Shown: positions 1-7,272 of the stretch, in pieces
How positions within the stretch are numbered: position 1 is the stretch's first letter
Layout of the letters: every line of letters starts with the position of its first letter
Origin: Spirosoma foliorum
GTDB taxonomy: Bacteria; Bacteroidota; Bacteroidia; Cytophagales; Spirosomataceae
NCBI RefSeq assembly: GCF_014117325.1
Contig: NZ_CP059732.1
Location: forward strand, 8,321,501 to 8,385,500
Length of the DNA stretch: 64,000 nt
Reading direction: 5' to 3'
Notes under the pieces: generated by a model
Told to the model about the DNA's origin: nothing
The model's database searches: none
Seen by the model: only the letters and a program-made list of their open reading frames with translations
Program-made: the position numbers and the translations under genes

Positions 1-173
1 AAAGCAGTTTGTATAGCTGTCAAGGCAGTTTCAAACGTCATGCCCTGCGCTATTCGTTCAGTAAGATCAGTCGAGTAATGGTCGGTTAGTTCGAGAATCA
101 GCTCCTCGTTGGTGAGTAGGTTAGCTTCGCGAAGGTGATAATCAAGGGTGGCTTGTTGGGCAGGAGTGAGCAT
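1..173 (-). CDS. Partial N-terminus of a PadR-linked membrane-protein paralogue
   Basis: The gene starts at an ATG (171-173) and runs off the left edge, so only about 57 residues are visible. They match the first 60 residues of the next gene closely: MLTP.Q at the start, then LTDHY and QGMTFE..L. The two are therefore tandem paralogues. The start lies 5 bases after the stop of that upstream gene, so they are probably co-transcribed from the PadR promoter. The visible part is a soluble helical domain of the kind found beside PadR regulators (compare HAAS or permease-prefix domains). Whether a membrane domain or an ABC-permease follows cannot be seen. Confidence 0.7.
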   Translation of the reverse strand, partial: MLTPAQQATLDYHLREANLLTNEELILELTDHYSTDLTERIAQGMTFETALTAIQTA

Positions 174-178
174 GGTGA

Positions 179-877
179 TTAGGCTATTTTTTTGATGGAA
201 TTTTGGCGGTTATTCAACAAGAGTGTTCGAAGGGCAATGATTACAGCTATGTAGTAAACTATACAAAGCGTTTCCAGGAGGGTATTTAGTAGTACTATTG
301 AGCTATCAGATAAGCCAAAAGAGAAGGTCGGAAATAAGTATTTGTTGGCTAGGAGTAAGGATAAACTGGTTAGATAAGCTCCTATATATAATGCAGAGTT
401 TGAACGCAGGCTAACCGGATTGACCTCATGTCGGTTTTGGTAGAAAAAGAGTAAACCGCTCAATAAATTGCCGACGACAGAACTTGTGACAAACCAAAAG
501 CCCATACTTAAAGCTGATTCAACCGTTTCCTGCTGGTCCAAAGAGGTATTTAAAATAAAAAAACTTATAAAGATGCCAACGCTAATGAACCAGCGAGATC
601 CATAAGTAAACGATTGAATCAGTCGCCATTCCATCAGTTTAGTCTGATGAAACTTCTGCGTTTGATACTCTTCCTCCATTTTTAACAGTCCTTTCCTGCC
701 ACCAAAACCTGAATGGATCTCCCGTAAGGCCACTTCGAAAGTCATGCCTTGAACAAGACGATCTTCTATCCCCGCCACGTAATGGTCGGTGAGTTCGGCA
801 ATCAAATCTTCATTGAGCAGCCAGTTTTCCTTACGCAAGTGGATGTCAATAGCGGTGAGTTGGGTGGGAGTGAGCAT
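179..877 (-). CDS. Small integral membrane protein with N-terminal PadR-associated helical domain
   Basis: 232 residues. Residues 1-75 form a charged helical domain (ELTDHY, QGMTFEVAL), followed by about four or five hydrophobic segments from about residue 92 to 220. There is no ATPase motif. The gene lies 2 bases after the PadR gene and 5 bases before a paralogue, so the three form a tight operon. The architecture recalls families in which a helical domain next to PadR is fused to membrane segments (HAAS-type or permease-prefix domains). I infer an envelope function controlled by the PadR repressor. The substrate or partner is not visible. Confidence 0.75.
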   Translation of the reverse strand: MLTPTQLTAIDIHLRKENWLLNEDLIAELTDHYVAGIEDRLVQGMTFEVALREIHSGFGGRKGLLKMEEEYQTQKFHQTKLMEWRLIQSFTYGSRWFISVGIFISFFILNTSLDQQETVESALSMGFWFVTSSVVGNLLSGLLFFYQNRHEVNPVSLRSNSALYIGAYLTSLSLLLANKYLFPTFSFGLSDSSIVLLNTLLETLCIVYYIAVIIALRTLLLNNRQNSIKKIA

Positions 878-879
878 AG

Positions 880-1224
880 TTAAATACTTGGTTTCAGTTT
901 CAATACCAGGTTCAGATTTTCCAGAAACGAGGTTAGATCAGCGATGCGTCCGGCGGCTTCCGTATGGCCAGTTTTGGTGAGCGAGTAGTACTTGCGGGCG
1001 CGGCCGTCCACAACTTGCGTTTCGGTGGTGAGTAGACCTTCGGCTTCAAGTTTGTGTAGGGCAGGATAGAGGGCACCTTCTGTAATGGTCATTTCGCCCG
1101 CTGTCAGGTCTTTTACTTTCTGCGTAATCTCGTAGCCGTACATTTTTTCGCGGTCTTCCAGCAACCGTAAAATCATGACCGATAGGCTACCTTTCAATAA
1201 AGAGGAATTATTGGACGTGTTCAT
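880..1224 (-). CDS. PadR-family transcriptional regulator
   Basis: 114 residues from the ATG at 1222-1224. A TTG 36 bases upstream would add residues that overlap a promoter-like box and is not preferred. The protein shows the PadR winged-helix pattern: LLKGSLSVMILRLL, then MYGYEI, then ITEGALYPALHKLEAEGLL, then ARKYYSLTKTG. PadR proteins usually repress their own operon and respond to a ligand or membrane stress. It heads an operon with two paralogous membrane proteins and is divergent from an ABC exporter 180 bases away, so it may control both. An inverted repeat over its own promoter is a plausible operator. Confidence 0.93.
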   Translation of the reverse strand: MNTSNNSSLLKGSLSVMILRLLEDREKMYGYEITQKVKDLTAGEMTITEGALYPALHKLEAEGLLTTETQVVDGRARKYYSLTKTGHTEAAGRIADLTSFLENLNLVLKLKPSI

Positions 1225-1228
1225 AAGG

Positions 1229-1252
1229 CAAATGTACAAAAGAAATCTACAT
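1229..1252 (-). promoter_or_regulatory. Promoter-like box with inverted-repeat candidate operator upstream of PadR
   Basis: On the minus strand, TACATTTG (1229-1236) matches the Bacteroidota -7 consensus TAnnTTTG. ATGTA (1232-1236 on the plus strand) and TACAT (1248-1252) form a perfect 5-bp inverted repeat spaced by 11 bases that overlaps the box. PadR operators are often ATGT...ACAT dyads, so this is a candidate autoregulatory site. The box is only 4 bases from the ATG, implying a nearly leaderless transcript, or else the true promoter lies elsewhere. Confidence 0.45.
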
Positions 1253-1389
1253 ACCTCCAAATCTTAGGTATTAAATCTGAACCAAGATTTTTAGGATTTT
1301 ATTGATTACTCTGATTTCACATCAAGCTTTCTTTGAAAGCAAAAAAATCATAGTCGGTCAGTAAAATCATAAAAATCCCGGTTCAGACA

Positions 1390-1397
1390 TACCTTTG
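1390..1397 (+). promoter_or_regulatory. Promoter-like -7 box for the ABC exporter
   Basis: TACCTTTG matches the Bacteroidota TAnnTTTG consensus and ends 7 bases before the ATG of the ABC transporter. No good -33 TTG partner was identified, so support is only moderate. Confidence 0.5.
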
Positions 1398-1404
1398 CAG
1401 GATA

Positions 1405-3237
1405 ATGAAAACGTACCTTCGATTACTCTCGTTTGCCAAACCGCTGAGCCGATTCCTGACGCCATTCGTTTTGACGTCGCTGCTATCCAGTGTATTTGGC
1501 GTGTTGAATTTTACATTACTGATTCCGCTGCTTAGTATTCTGTTCGATAAGGTCGATGCCAAGCAAATGCAGGCATTTTTAAGTCAGCCTGCTCCTTCGT
1601 TGACAAGTGGCCCTACCGATTTCTTCAAATACTACCTCGCGCAGATATTTCAGGACTATGGCAAAGTGGGCGCTTTGCAATTCGTCTGCTTTGTGATTGT
1701 CCTTTCTGTACTGTTCAATAATCTGTTTAAGTATTTGTCAGTAAGGCAATTGGAGTCGTTTAAGGCGAGGATGGTGGCCAAGTTGCGTGAAGCGGTATTT
1801 TCCAAAACGCTTCAATTACACCTCGGTTTTTTCTCGAATGAGCGGAAAGGAAACCTGATTTCACGCACTACGACCGATGTTCAGGAGGTAGAAAACTCAA
1901 TTGCCAATACGCTTTCTGCTGCCTCGAAAGAGGTCTTTTTGCTAATTGGCTACATTATTGCCTTACTCGCGACTTCGGTGAAATTGACCCTGTTCGCTAT
2001 TCTCGTGATTCCCGTTTCGGGTATATTCATTGCCACGCTTGTTCGGCGGATGAAGCGGGATGCGCAGGATGTTCAGTTGCGACTGAGCGGCTTATTGAGT
2101 CTGCTCGATGAAACGTTTGGTGGCATGCGTGTCGTGAAAGGCTTTGTGGCAGAGGGCTTTATTCTGGATAAATTTCGTCAGGAAAACGAAGGATATCGGG
2201 ATGCTGTCCGCTCGCTGGCAAATCGGCGCGAACTGGCGTCTCCTTTTTCGGAAGTAGTCGGGGTAGCGGTTGTTGCTAGTATTTTATTCTATGGCGGATC
2301 GCTGGTGTTGAGCGGACAGTCGGAGTTGACGGCGGCTGAATTCATTACCTATATCGCTATTTTTTCGCAGGTGACGCGTCCGGCTAAAGACATTTCCAAC
2401 GCGTTCAGTGCCTCGCAACGGGGACTTGCTTCGGGCGAACGAGTTCTGGAACTGATCGATACACCCCCGGCTATTCAGGACAAACCCAATGCTATAACGC
2501 TGACGGATTTCCGGGATCGGATTTCGATGCAACATGTTTCCTTTGCTTACAATCCCGACACACCGGTTTTGCAGGATATTAGCTTTGACCTGCCAAAAGG
2601 CAAAACGATAGCGTTGGTTGGGTCATCAGGAGGGGGTAAATCGACGATTGCCGATCTGGTTCCTCGGTTTTACGATCCCACGGCCGGACAAATTCTGATT
2701 GACGGTGTGGATTTGCGCGATTGTAGTATGGCGTCGTTACGATCACAAATGGGTATTGTAACCCAGGAAAGTATCCTGTTTAACGATACCATTTTTAATA
2801 ACATTGCTTTTGGGAATGCCGCAACTGAAGCGCAGGTGATGGAAGCTGCCCGGATTGCCAATGCTCACGATTTCATCATGGCACAGCCCGATGGTTACCA
2901 GACCATCATTGGAGATCGGGGTGGTAAATTGTCGGGTGGACAACGGCAGCGTATCAGCATTGCCCGGGCTATCCTGAAAAACCCACCTATTCTGATTCTC
3001 GACGAAGCGACGTCGGCGCTCGACACCGAATCGGAAAAGTTAGTGCAGGAAGCGTTAACTCGCCTGATGGCTAATCGGACAACGCTCGTAATTGCTCACC
3101 GACTAAGCACTATTCAACACGCCGATGTCATTCTGGTTGTGAATCAGGGCCGTATTGTAGAACGGGGCCGGCACGACGAACTGCTAACCTTAGAGGAAGG
3201 CTTCTACCGGAAATTAAATACAATGCAGCACGTTTAG
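1405..3237 (+). CDS. ABC exporter, fused membrane and ATPase domains (MsbA-like)
   Basis: 610 residues. An N-terminal ABC-exporter membrane domain with about six helices spans residues 15-330. The ATP-binding domain follows from about 370, with Walker A GSSGGGKST near 407, signature LSGGQRQR near 509, Walker B ILILDEATSALD near 530 and the switch histidine in IAHRLSTI near 564. All catalytic motifs are intact, so it should act as a homodimeric inner-membrane exporter. The size and layout fit the MsbA/lipid or multidrug exporter group, but the substrate cannot be read from sequence. It is divergent from the PadR operon and ends at a palindromic repeat shared with the convergent gene. Confidence 0.93.
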   Translation: MKTYLRLLSFAKPLSRFLTPFVLTSLLSSVFGVLNFTLLIPLLSILFDKVDAKQMQAFLSQPAPSLTSGPTDFFKYYLAQIFQDYGKVGALQFVCFVIVLSVLFNNLFKYLSVRQLESFKARMVAKLREAVFSKTLQLHLGFFSNERKGNLISRTTTDVQEVENSIANTLSAASKEVFLLIGYIIALLATSVKLTLFAILVIPVSGIFIATLVRRMKRDAQDVQLRLSGLLSLLDETFGGMRVVKGFVAEGFILDKFRQENEGYRDAVRSLANRRELASPFSEVVGVAVVASILFYGGSLVLSGQSELTAAEFITYIAIFSQVTRPAKDISNAFSASQRGLASGERVLELIDTPPAIQDKPNAITLTDFRDRISMQHVSFAYNPDTPVLQDISFDLPKGKTIALVGSSGGGKSTIADLVPRFYDPTAGQILIDGVDLRDCSMASLRSQMGIVTQESILFNDTIFNNIAFGNAATEAQVMEAARIANAHDFIMAQPDGYQTIIGDRGGKLSGGQRQRISIARAILKNPPILILDEATSALDTESEKLVQEALTRLMANRTTLVIAHRLSTIQHADVILVVNQGRIVERGRHDELLTLEEGFYRKLNTMQHV

Positions 3238-3244
3238 TTAGATG

Positions 3245-3364
3245 CTGGCGCGGGTATTTACCCGTGCCTTTTAATCTAGCCAGCATTCGCTGGCGCATCA
3301 TAAATAACCCTTGGGCCAGCGAATGCTGGCTAAAATTAAGGGCACGAGCAAATGCTCGCGCCAG
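3245..3364. repeat. Nested palindromic repeat, copy 1 (ctggcgcg family)
   Basis: An outer inverted pair (CTGGCGCGgGTATTT... near 3245-3268 with its complement at 3341-3364) encloses an inner pair built on GCCAGCATTCGCTGGC-type arms (3280-3296 and 3318-3334). It fills the whole gap between two convergent genes and could fold into a bidirectional terminator. A second copy with the same nested plan lies at 54180-54293. Confidence 0.85.
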
Positions 3365-3367
3365 AGT

Positions 3368-4264
3368 TTACTTACTCACAATAATCGTCCAGGCTGAGCC
3401 ACTAGAGACTTTATATTTCTCCGAAAAATTGCCCTGATTGACCGCAATTGAAAAATCCATCAGGCTATTGATATACGCTACATCATCGCCAACGGGTGCT
3501 TCACCAAACGTATTTACCCATCGGGCCGACTTATCGTAGACTGATTTGCCATCCTGAAAAATCTGAATTCGAAGCATTTCGCCCGGTTTAACTCCTAGTT
3601 GCTCAATCATGGCTTTGGGAATATTACTCCAAACGTTGCCGTACTGAATATCGAGAATGGGAATGGTCCCTTTCACCAGCCCATCTTTGTATTCGGCTTT
3701 CTGATACGGTAAGCGTACTACCTCATTTGGAAGTTTGGCTCCAACCTGCGCAAACGTAATCGTGTGAGATGCCAGTCGGGCGGCTGTATAAGCGTATACA
3801 TCACGGCCATGGAACGTATACGACTCGTTCGAATTTTTGCGTCGGTTGATCGCTTCGTTAATCTGCCGAATCTCCCGGATACCAAGTTGCTCGGCAATCA
3901 GCGTGAGCGTGCCGTTGTCGGGCGTCACAATGTAATGTCCAGACTTTGTTAACAGCACCACCGAACGTCGTTCAGTACCCACACCAGGATCGCATACCGA
4001 TACAAATACAGTTCCTTTGGGGTAATAGATGGCTGTTTGGTAGAGTCGATAAGCCGCTTCCCAGATGTTGTAGGCTGGTATTTCGTGTGTAAGGTCAAAC
4101 AACTTGAGTGTTGGCGAAACACCCAGAGCCACTCCTTTCATTGACGAAACAGCCCCGTCTTTCAGTCCAAAATCAGACTGAAAAACTACAATGCCATTTT
4201 GAGCTTGTGCTACCTGCCGGGTAACTAAGGCGAATACAAGGATAAGCCTGTAAATGATATGCAT
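3368..4264 (-). CDS. Secreted SAM hydroxide adenosyltransferase (SAM hydrolase, DUF62 family)
   Basis: 298 residues with an N-terminal signal peptide (residues 1-21, ending VAQAQ). The mature part starts with the family motif FQSDFG (Asp31), then FDLTHEIPAYN, then VCDPGVGT and TPDNGT, then FHGRD near 151-155. A beta-barrel C-terminal domain follows. Family members cleave SAM with hydroxide to adenosine and methionine; fluorinase and chlorinase are relatives. The Asp, Arg and His side chains expected for hydroxide activation are present. A secreted member is odd because SAM is cytoplasmic, so another nucleoside substrate, or a scavenging role, is possible. It is followed by a palindromic terminator-like repeat. 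Confidence 0.88.
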   Translation of the reverse strand: MHIIYRLILVFALVTRQVAQAQNGIVVFQSDFGLKDGAVSSMKGVALGVSPTLKLFDLTHEIPAYNIWEAAYRLYQTAIYYPKGTVFVSVCDPGVGTERRSVVLLTKSGHYIVTPDNGTLTLIAEQLGIREIRQINEAINRRKNSNESYTFHGRDVYAYTAARLASHTITFAQVGAKLPNEVVRLPYQKAEYKDGLVKGTIPILDIQYGNVWSNIPKAMIEQLGVKPGEMLRIQIFQDGKSVYDKSARWVNTFGEAPVGDDVAYINSLMDFSIAVNQGNFSEKYKVSSGSAWTIIVSK

Positions 4265-4285
4265 AGGAGTGAGTGGTGAATAAAG

Positions 4286-5089
4286 TTAGGTGTTAGTCTG
4301 CCAACGGTTTGAGTTGACTAAATAAACAACTATCCCTATACCAATCAAACTGATAAGGTCGGTGATCGTAAACACCACATGTATCCAGTTGAAATCAATA
4401 GGAGCAAGGGTGAGGAAATAGCCAATGAAATAAATTCCCCAAGTCCCAGCAACGGTTAGGGCCGATAGCCGGAATGCGGGATGAGCCTGGCTACCAGCTT
4501 CTTTCCAGAGCTTATTGAGTGTAAAGGCAATCGTAACGTAGTCGATTAGGGCGATGAGGCCCCAGACTAATTTAGGTACAGTTTCTATTTCATTGTCAAA
4601 GGAAAGTTGCTCATGACCAATATAGCTGGCAAAAACCATAAATATAGTCGCCATTATTAATCCCAGCAGTTGCCGTTTGTAAGTGTTGAACGGAAGGCGA
4701 AGTAGCGCGATTAGTTGAACCAACAGCAAAGGAGTCGTGATAAACCAGGCTATGTATCGGTATTGACCAATGGCATTGTAGGATTCCCGAATCAGGGTTT
4801 GGCGATCATTTGCATCGCTTACGGTGGCCATCTCCGCCAGCATATCGTGATAGTACGACTGGATCAGATAGTAGGTAAGGCCCGCTATAGCCGTACTAAT
4901 TGTAGTCAGAATGAAGCTATTGGGTTCTAGTGAGTTGCGTTGCTCTGGAGAAGAAATTCTTGGCGTGATAAGCGAAATTATAAATGTGCCTAGAAAAGCA
5001 AACGCGGCCACGACCAAGAAAAAGTACGTGACCATCGAAAAAATACCAACGGTACCCGCTGTTGGTATGAATGTATTTGTTACTTCCAT
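4286..5089 (-). CDS. Microbial-rhodopsin homologue lacking the retinal-binding lysine
   Basis: 267 residues from the ATG at 5087-5089. An in-frame ATG at 5125 lies inside a hairpin and is less likely. Seven hydrophobic segments are visible. The helix-C signature QYRYIAWFITTPLLLVQL is clearly that of type-1 rhodopsins (bacteriorhodopsin RYADWLFTTPLLLLDL). The helix-F pattern W..Y...Y is also present. However, the proton acceptor Asp85 is Ala114, the donor Asp96 is Gln125, and helix G reads TDLISLIGIG. Asp212 is therefore kept (Asp244), but the Schiff-base Lys216 is Leu248, encoded by TTG at 4346-4348. It cannot bind retinal covalently in the normal way. A sensor, scaffold or non-covalent ligand role is inference. 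It is probably co-transcribed with the upstream DUF305 lipoprotein. Confidence 0.8.
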   Translation of the reverse strand: MEVTNTFIPTAGTVGIFSMVTYFFLVVAAFAFLGTFIISLITPRISSPEQRNSLEPNSFILTTISTAIAGLTYYLIQSYYHDMLAEMATVSDANDRQTLIRESYNAIGQYRYIAWFITTPLLLVQLIALLRLPFNTYKRQLLGLIMATIFMVFASYIGHEQLSFDNEIETVPKLVWGLIALIDYVTIAFTLNKLWKEAGSQAHPAFRLSALTVAGTWGIYFIGYFLTLAPIDFNWIHVVFTITDLISLIGIGIVVYLVNSNRWQTNT

Positions 5090-5095
5090 AAAACT

Positions 5096-5129
5096 AGAAA
5101 TGGTAGGCCTGAATATACCTACCATTTCT
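5096..5129. other. Short perfect hairpin between the lipoprotein and rhodopsin-like genes
   Basis: AGAAATGGTAGG (5096-5107) and CCTACCATTTCT (5118-5129) are perfect 12-bp complements around a 10-base loop. It lies in the leader of the rhodopsin-like gene and contains an alternative ATG. Without a clear T-tract it may be an RNA-processing or attenuation hairpin in the two-gene transcript. Confidence 0.6.
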
Positions 5130-5152
5130 AAACGCCCATAAGAACGCTCTGT

Positions 5153-5797
5153 TTATTTAATTGTCGCCTTAATTTGGGCAATCTGTTGGGTCGATTTATC
5201 AATCAATCCCTGAGCGTATGTTTTCAATGTAGCGTTATTACCATATTTCAGGTAGGTAGTCGCCATATCGATCGCATCCTGACGTTGATCCATCAGTAAG
5301 GTTGAAAAGTTTTTATCCAGATTACTGGTCAGTTTATCACTGCTACCTGTTTGCTGTAACTTCAGGCTCATAGCCTCAATATTACGACCTTGGGCCTGGG
5401 TGTAAGCCTGGTTAGGGCGCGTTGGCTTCAGCTGACGCATGGTGCCATCCAGTAGCGTTACGTCGGCATCAACGGTGGGAAGCATAGTCTTGGCCATTTT
5501 TATCAAGGCCGTGTCTTTTCCGCTCTGAATTTCCTGTTTCAGTAAATCCTGAACACCTTGGGCATGAAGCTTTGCCTGAAAAGAGTAATCGAAATCGGGG
5601 TCACCCGTAGCTACCAGTTTTTTTATTTTCGTAACGGACTGCTGTAAAGGTGTTAGAAGCGTTGCTTTAGCAGGATCGCTAGCTGTACTAGTCGCTGCGG
5701 TTGAGCCAGTTGTTGCCTGGGCACAGGCTGTTAAAGAACCACCGGCTAGCAGGGCCGCAATTGCCCAAAGGGATAAATTAGATTGGAACGTTTTCAT
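5153..5797 (-). CDS. DUF305-like lipoprotein
   Basis: 214 residues. A lipoprotein signal ends in SLTAC with Cys25 as the lipidation site, followed by a low-complexity Thr/Ser/Ala linker. The rest is helical with two related halves: FDYSFQAKLHAQGVQDLLKQ and FSTLLMDQRQDAIDMATTY, the latter followed by LKTYAQGLIDKSTQQI. This pattern resembles the ferritin-like DUF305 family, in which an HH pair binds metal. Here the second half has QRQ where histidines are usual, so metal binding is doubtful. It is the likely first gene of an operon with the lysine-less rhodopsin homologue. Confidence 0.72.
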   Translation of the reverse strand: MKTFQSNLSLWAIAALLAGGSLTACAQATTGSTAATSTASDPAKATLLTPLQQSVTKIKKLVATGDPDFDYSFQAKLHAQGVQDLLKQEIQSGKDTALIKMAKTMLPTVDADVTLLDGTMRQLKPTRPNQAYTQAQGRNIEAMSLKLQQTGSSDKLTSNLDKNFSTLLMDQRQDAIDMATTYLKYGNNATLKTYAQGLIDKSTQQIAQIKATIK

Positions 5798-5924
5798 TGT
5801 GTGTACTGATCTAATGGACTATGTTTTGCCGTTAAAGTAAGCGGGTTATACTCTAAAGACAAGAATTAGGCCAGAAGGTTTAATGAATGTGCCTTAGCAG
5901 CAGGAAGATAGATAGCTTACAACA

Positions 5925-5954
5925 AACAAAAGAGGGGCAAAATATGCCCCTCTT
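5925..5954 (-). terminator. Rho-independent terminator after the 133-residue gene
   Basis: Read on the minus strand, the stem AAGAGGGGCA/TGCCCCTCTT (5930-5939 and 5945-5954) with a 5-base loop is followed by TTTGTTTG. It sits 27 bases after the stop of the downstream gene of the EEP pair. Confidence 0.8.
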
Positions 5955-5981
5955 GAAAAAATATCTTTCATTAAATTATCG

Positions 5982-6383
5982 CTATTCTGCTAGGCTTTGA
6001 GAGAGAAGCGAAGATATAATTCTAGTGTTTTCAGAATTGTTAAATATTCCAGAAAGTAGACTTATGAGTTCCTTTTCATCTCTTGCTACTTTATGGTTCT
6101 CAAAAGGCTCATCGTCCAATTCAATGTCGGTCATGACAGTAAGAGGATAGTACTCCACGATCTTATGGCTAACCGAAAAAAGCTTATAACGGTAATTATT
6201 TATCGCAGGAGCGACTACATAGAAATGATGTACTATTTGACCAAACTCTTGAGTCGTTTCAATCTCCGCTGAAAGCACGTTGTTAGTTTTTACCATCAAA
6301 TAGCCTGCCTGTTCTTTTAAAATTGCTTTTGGGCTCTTCGTCTTATCGATGACAAAATCAGGCCAAAGGTTTTGCGTTTCCAT
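5982..6383 (-). CDS. Hypothetical protein paired with an EEP-family phosphoesterase
   Basis: 133 residues, not recognised. It is soluble, has no signal peptide or membrane segment, is acidic, and looks mixed alpha/beta with a helical C-terminus (EKELISLLSGIFNN). The gene starts 5 bases after the stop of the upstream phosphoesterase gene and is followed by a clear terminator, so the two make a closed two-gene unit. The coding sequence is visibly more A+T-rich than its neighbours, suggesting acquisition by transfer. It could be a partner, inhibitor or immunity protein of the phosphoesterase, but nothing in the sequence proves this. Confidence 0.7.
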   Translation of the reverse strand: METQNLWPDFVIDKTKSPKAILKEQAGYLMVKTNNVLSAEIETTQEFGQIVHHFYVVAPAINNYRYKLFSVSHKIVEYYPLTVMTDIELDDEPFENHKVARDEKELISLLSGIFNNSENTRIISSLLSQSLAE

Positions 6384-6388
6384 ATTCC

Positions 6389-7210
6389 TTAAAATTTCAA
6401 CGTAAAAAATAACGGCAAATGGTCGGAGTAAGTACTCTGGTTGGGTGTATTTCGCGTTGTTATCAGTGAAGTTACACCATCAGTTTGAATAATCTCTAAA
6501 CTATCTTTTACAAAATTAGGCACTAGTCTAGGACGTATCAATACCTGATCAAATACGTTCCACTCATAGCAAACATGCTCAGCGTGTTTGTAGTAGTACG
6601 TTCCAGAAACGTCTTTATTCAAATCGCCAAACAGACTCCAGGTTGGATTATAAAAGTAGGGATATTCGCGTGTTTGCACAGTTCTATATCCAAGGCTTGC
6701 CACCTCACTTGACATAGTACCGTGAAATCCATTGGCTTTTATCATGCCAGTCTCAAATGGATTCATATTGAAATCGCCGAGTACAATATGGCGGTCAAAC
6801 TGGAGTCTATTCTCAACTCTAATGAGTTGATCTGCTGTTAATGAGGCCGCTTCATTCTGGCTTTCTGCCGTAAAATTACCCTTGTCGACTAAATGGAGAG
6901 CCGTGAGCAGGAAATCTTCACCAGTTGGTAAGTGAATGTGTCGAATCGTAAGCCGGGCGGTCTCTTCAATTGGTGCGATTGAATTGTAGTGAAACTTGGT
7001 AATGATTGTGATCTTTTTACATTGAGACAACGGATGATTCTGAAAATAGTGTGGCCCAGTTGTGTTCAGCGCCTGTATAAGTTGTACTGAACTGACTGGA
7101 TTCTCGGCCAGTACCAGAATATCAATGCCTCTGTTATGCGCAAGATTGACAATCTGCGGAGTTAGATTTTTCTTTTGAACGTTCCAGAATAAGACATTAA
7201 TGTAGGACAT
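6389..7210 (-). CDS. Endonuclease/exonuclease/phosphatase (EEP) family protein
   Basis: 273 residues with the EEP metal-dependent phosphoesterase motifs in order: FWNVQKK (Asn for metal/phosphate binding, residues 9-15), LAENP (metal-binding Glu), LHLVD, GDFNMNPFE (catalytic Asp/Asn) and the C-terminal SDHLPLFF (catalytic Asp-His). There is no signal peptide, so it should act in the cytoplasm on nucleic acid or a phosphodiester. It heads a two-gene unit with a small unknown protein. A TAGTTTTG box at 7253-7260 could be its own promoter; in that case the murA hairpin would sit in its leader. Its composition is more A+T-rich than the flanking housekeeping genes. Confidence 0.85.
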   Translation of the reverse strand: MSYINVLFWNVQKKNLTPQIVNLAHNRGIDILVLAENPVSSVQLIQALNTTGPHYFQNHPLSQCKKITIITKFHYNSIAPIEETARLTIRHIHLPTGEDFLLTALHLVDKGNFTAESQNEAASLTADQLIRVENRLQFDRHIVLGDFNMNPFETGMIKANGFHGTMSSEVASLGYRTVQTREYPYFYNPTWSLFGDLNKDVSGTYYYKHAEHVCYEWNVFDQVLIRPRLVPNFVKDSLEIIQTDGVTSLITTRNTPNQSTYSDHLPLFFTLKF

Positions 7211-7218
7211 CTGCTAAA

Positions 7219-7252
7219 CAAAAAAGCCTAGTGCATGTAAATACACTAGGCT
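7219..7252 (-). terminator. Rho-independent terminator after murA
   Basis: The 9-bp perfect stem AGCCTAGTG/CACTAGGCT (7225-7233 and 7244-7252) is followed on the minus strand by a run of six T. It lies 21 bases beyond the murA stop and only 9 bases before the next start codon. Confidence 0.88.
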
Positions 7253-7272
7253 CAAAACTAATTAAAATTTGG

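Noticed and set aside
4286..5089. Annotation as a functional proton-pumping rhodopsin
   Set aside because: The Schiff-base Lys, the acceptor Asp and the donor Asp are all replaced, so light-driven pumping in the usual manner is not possible.
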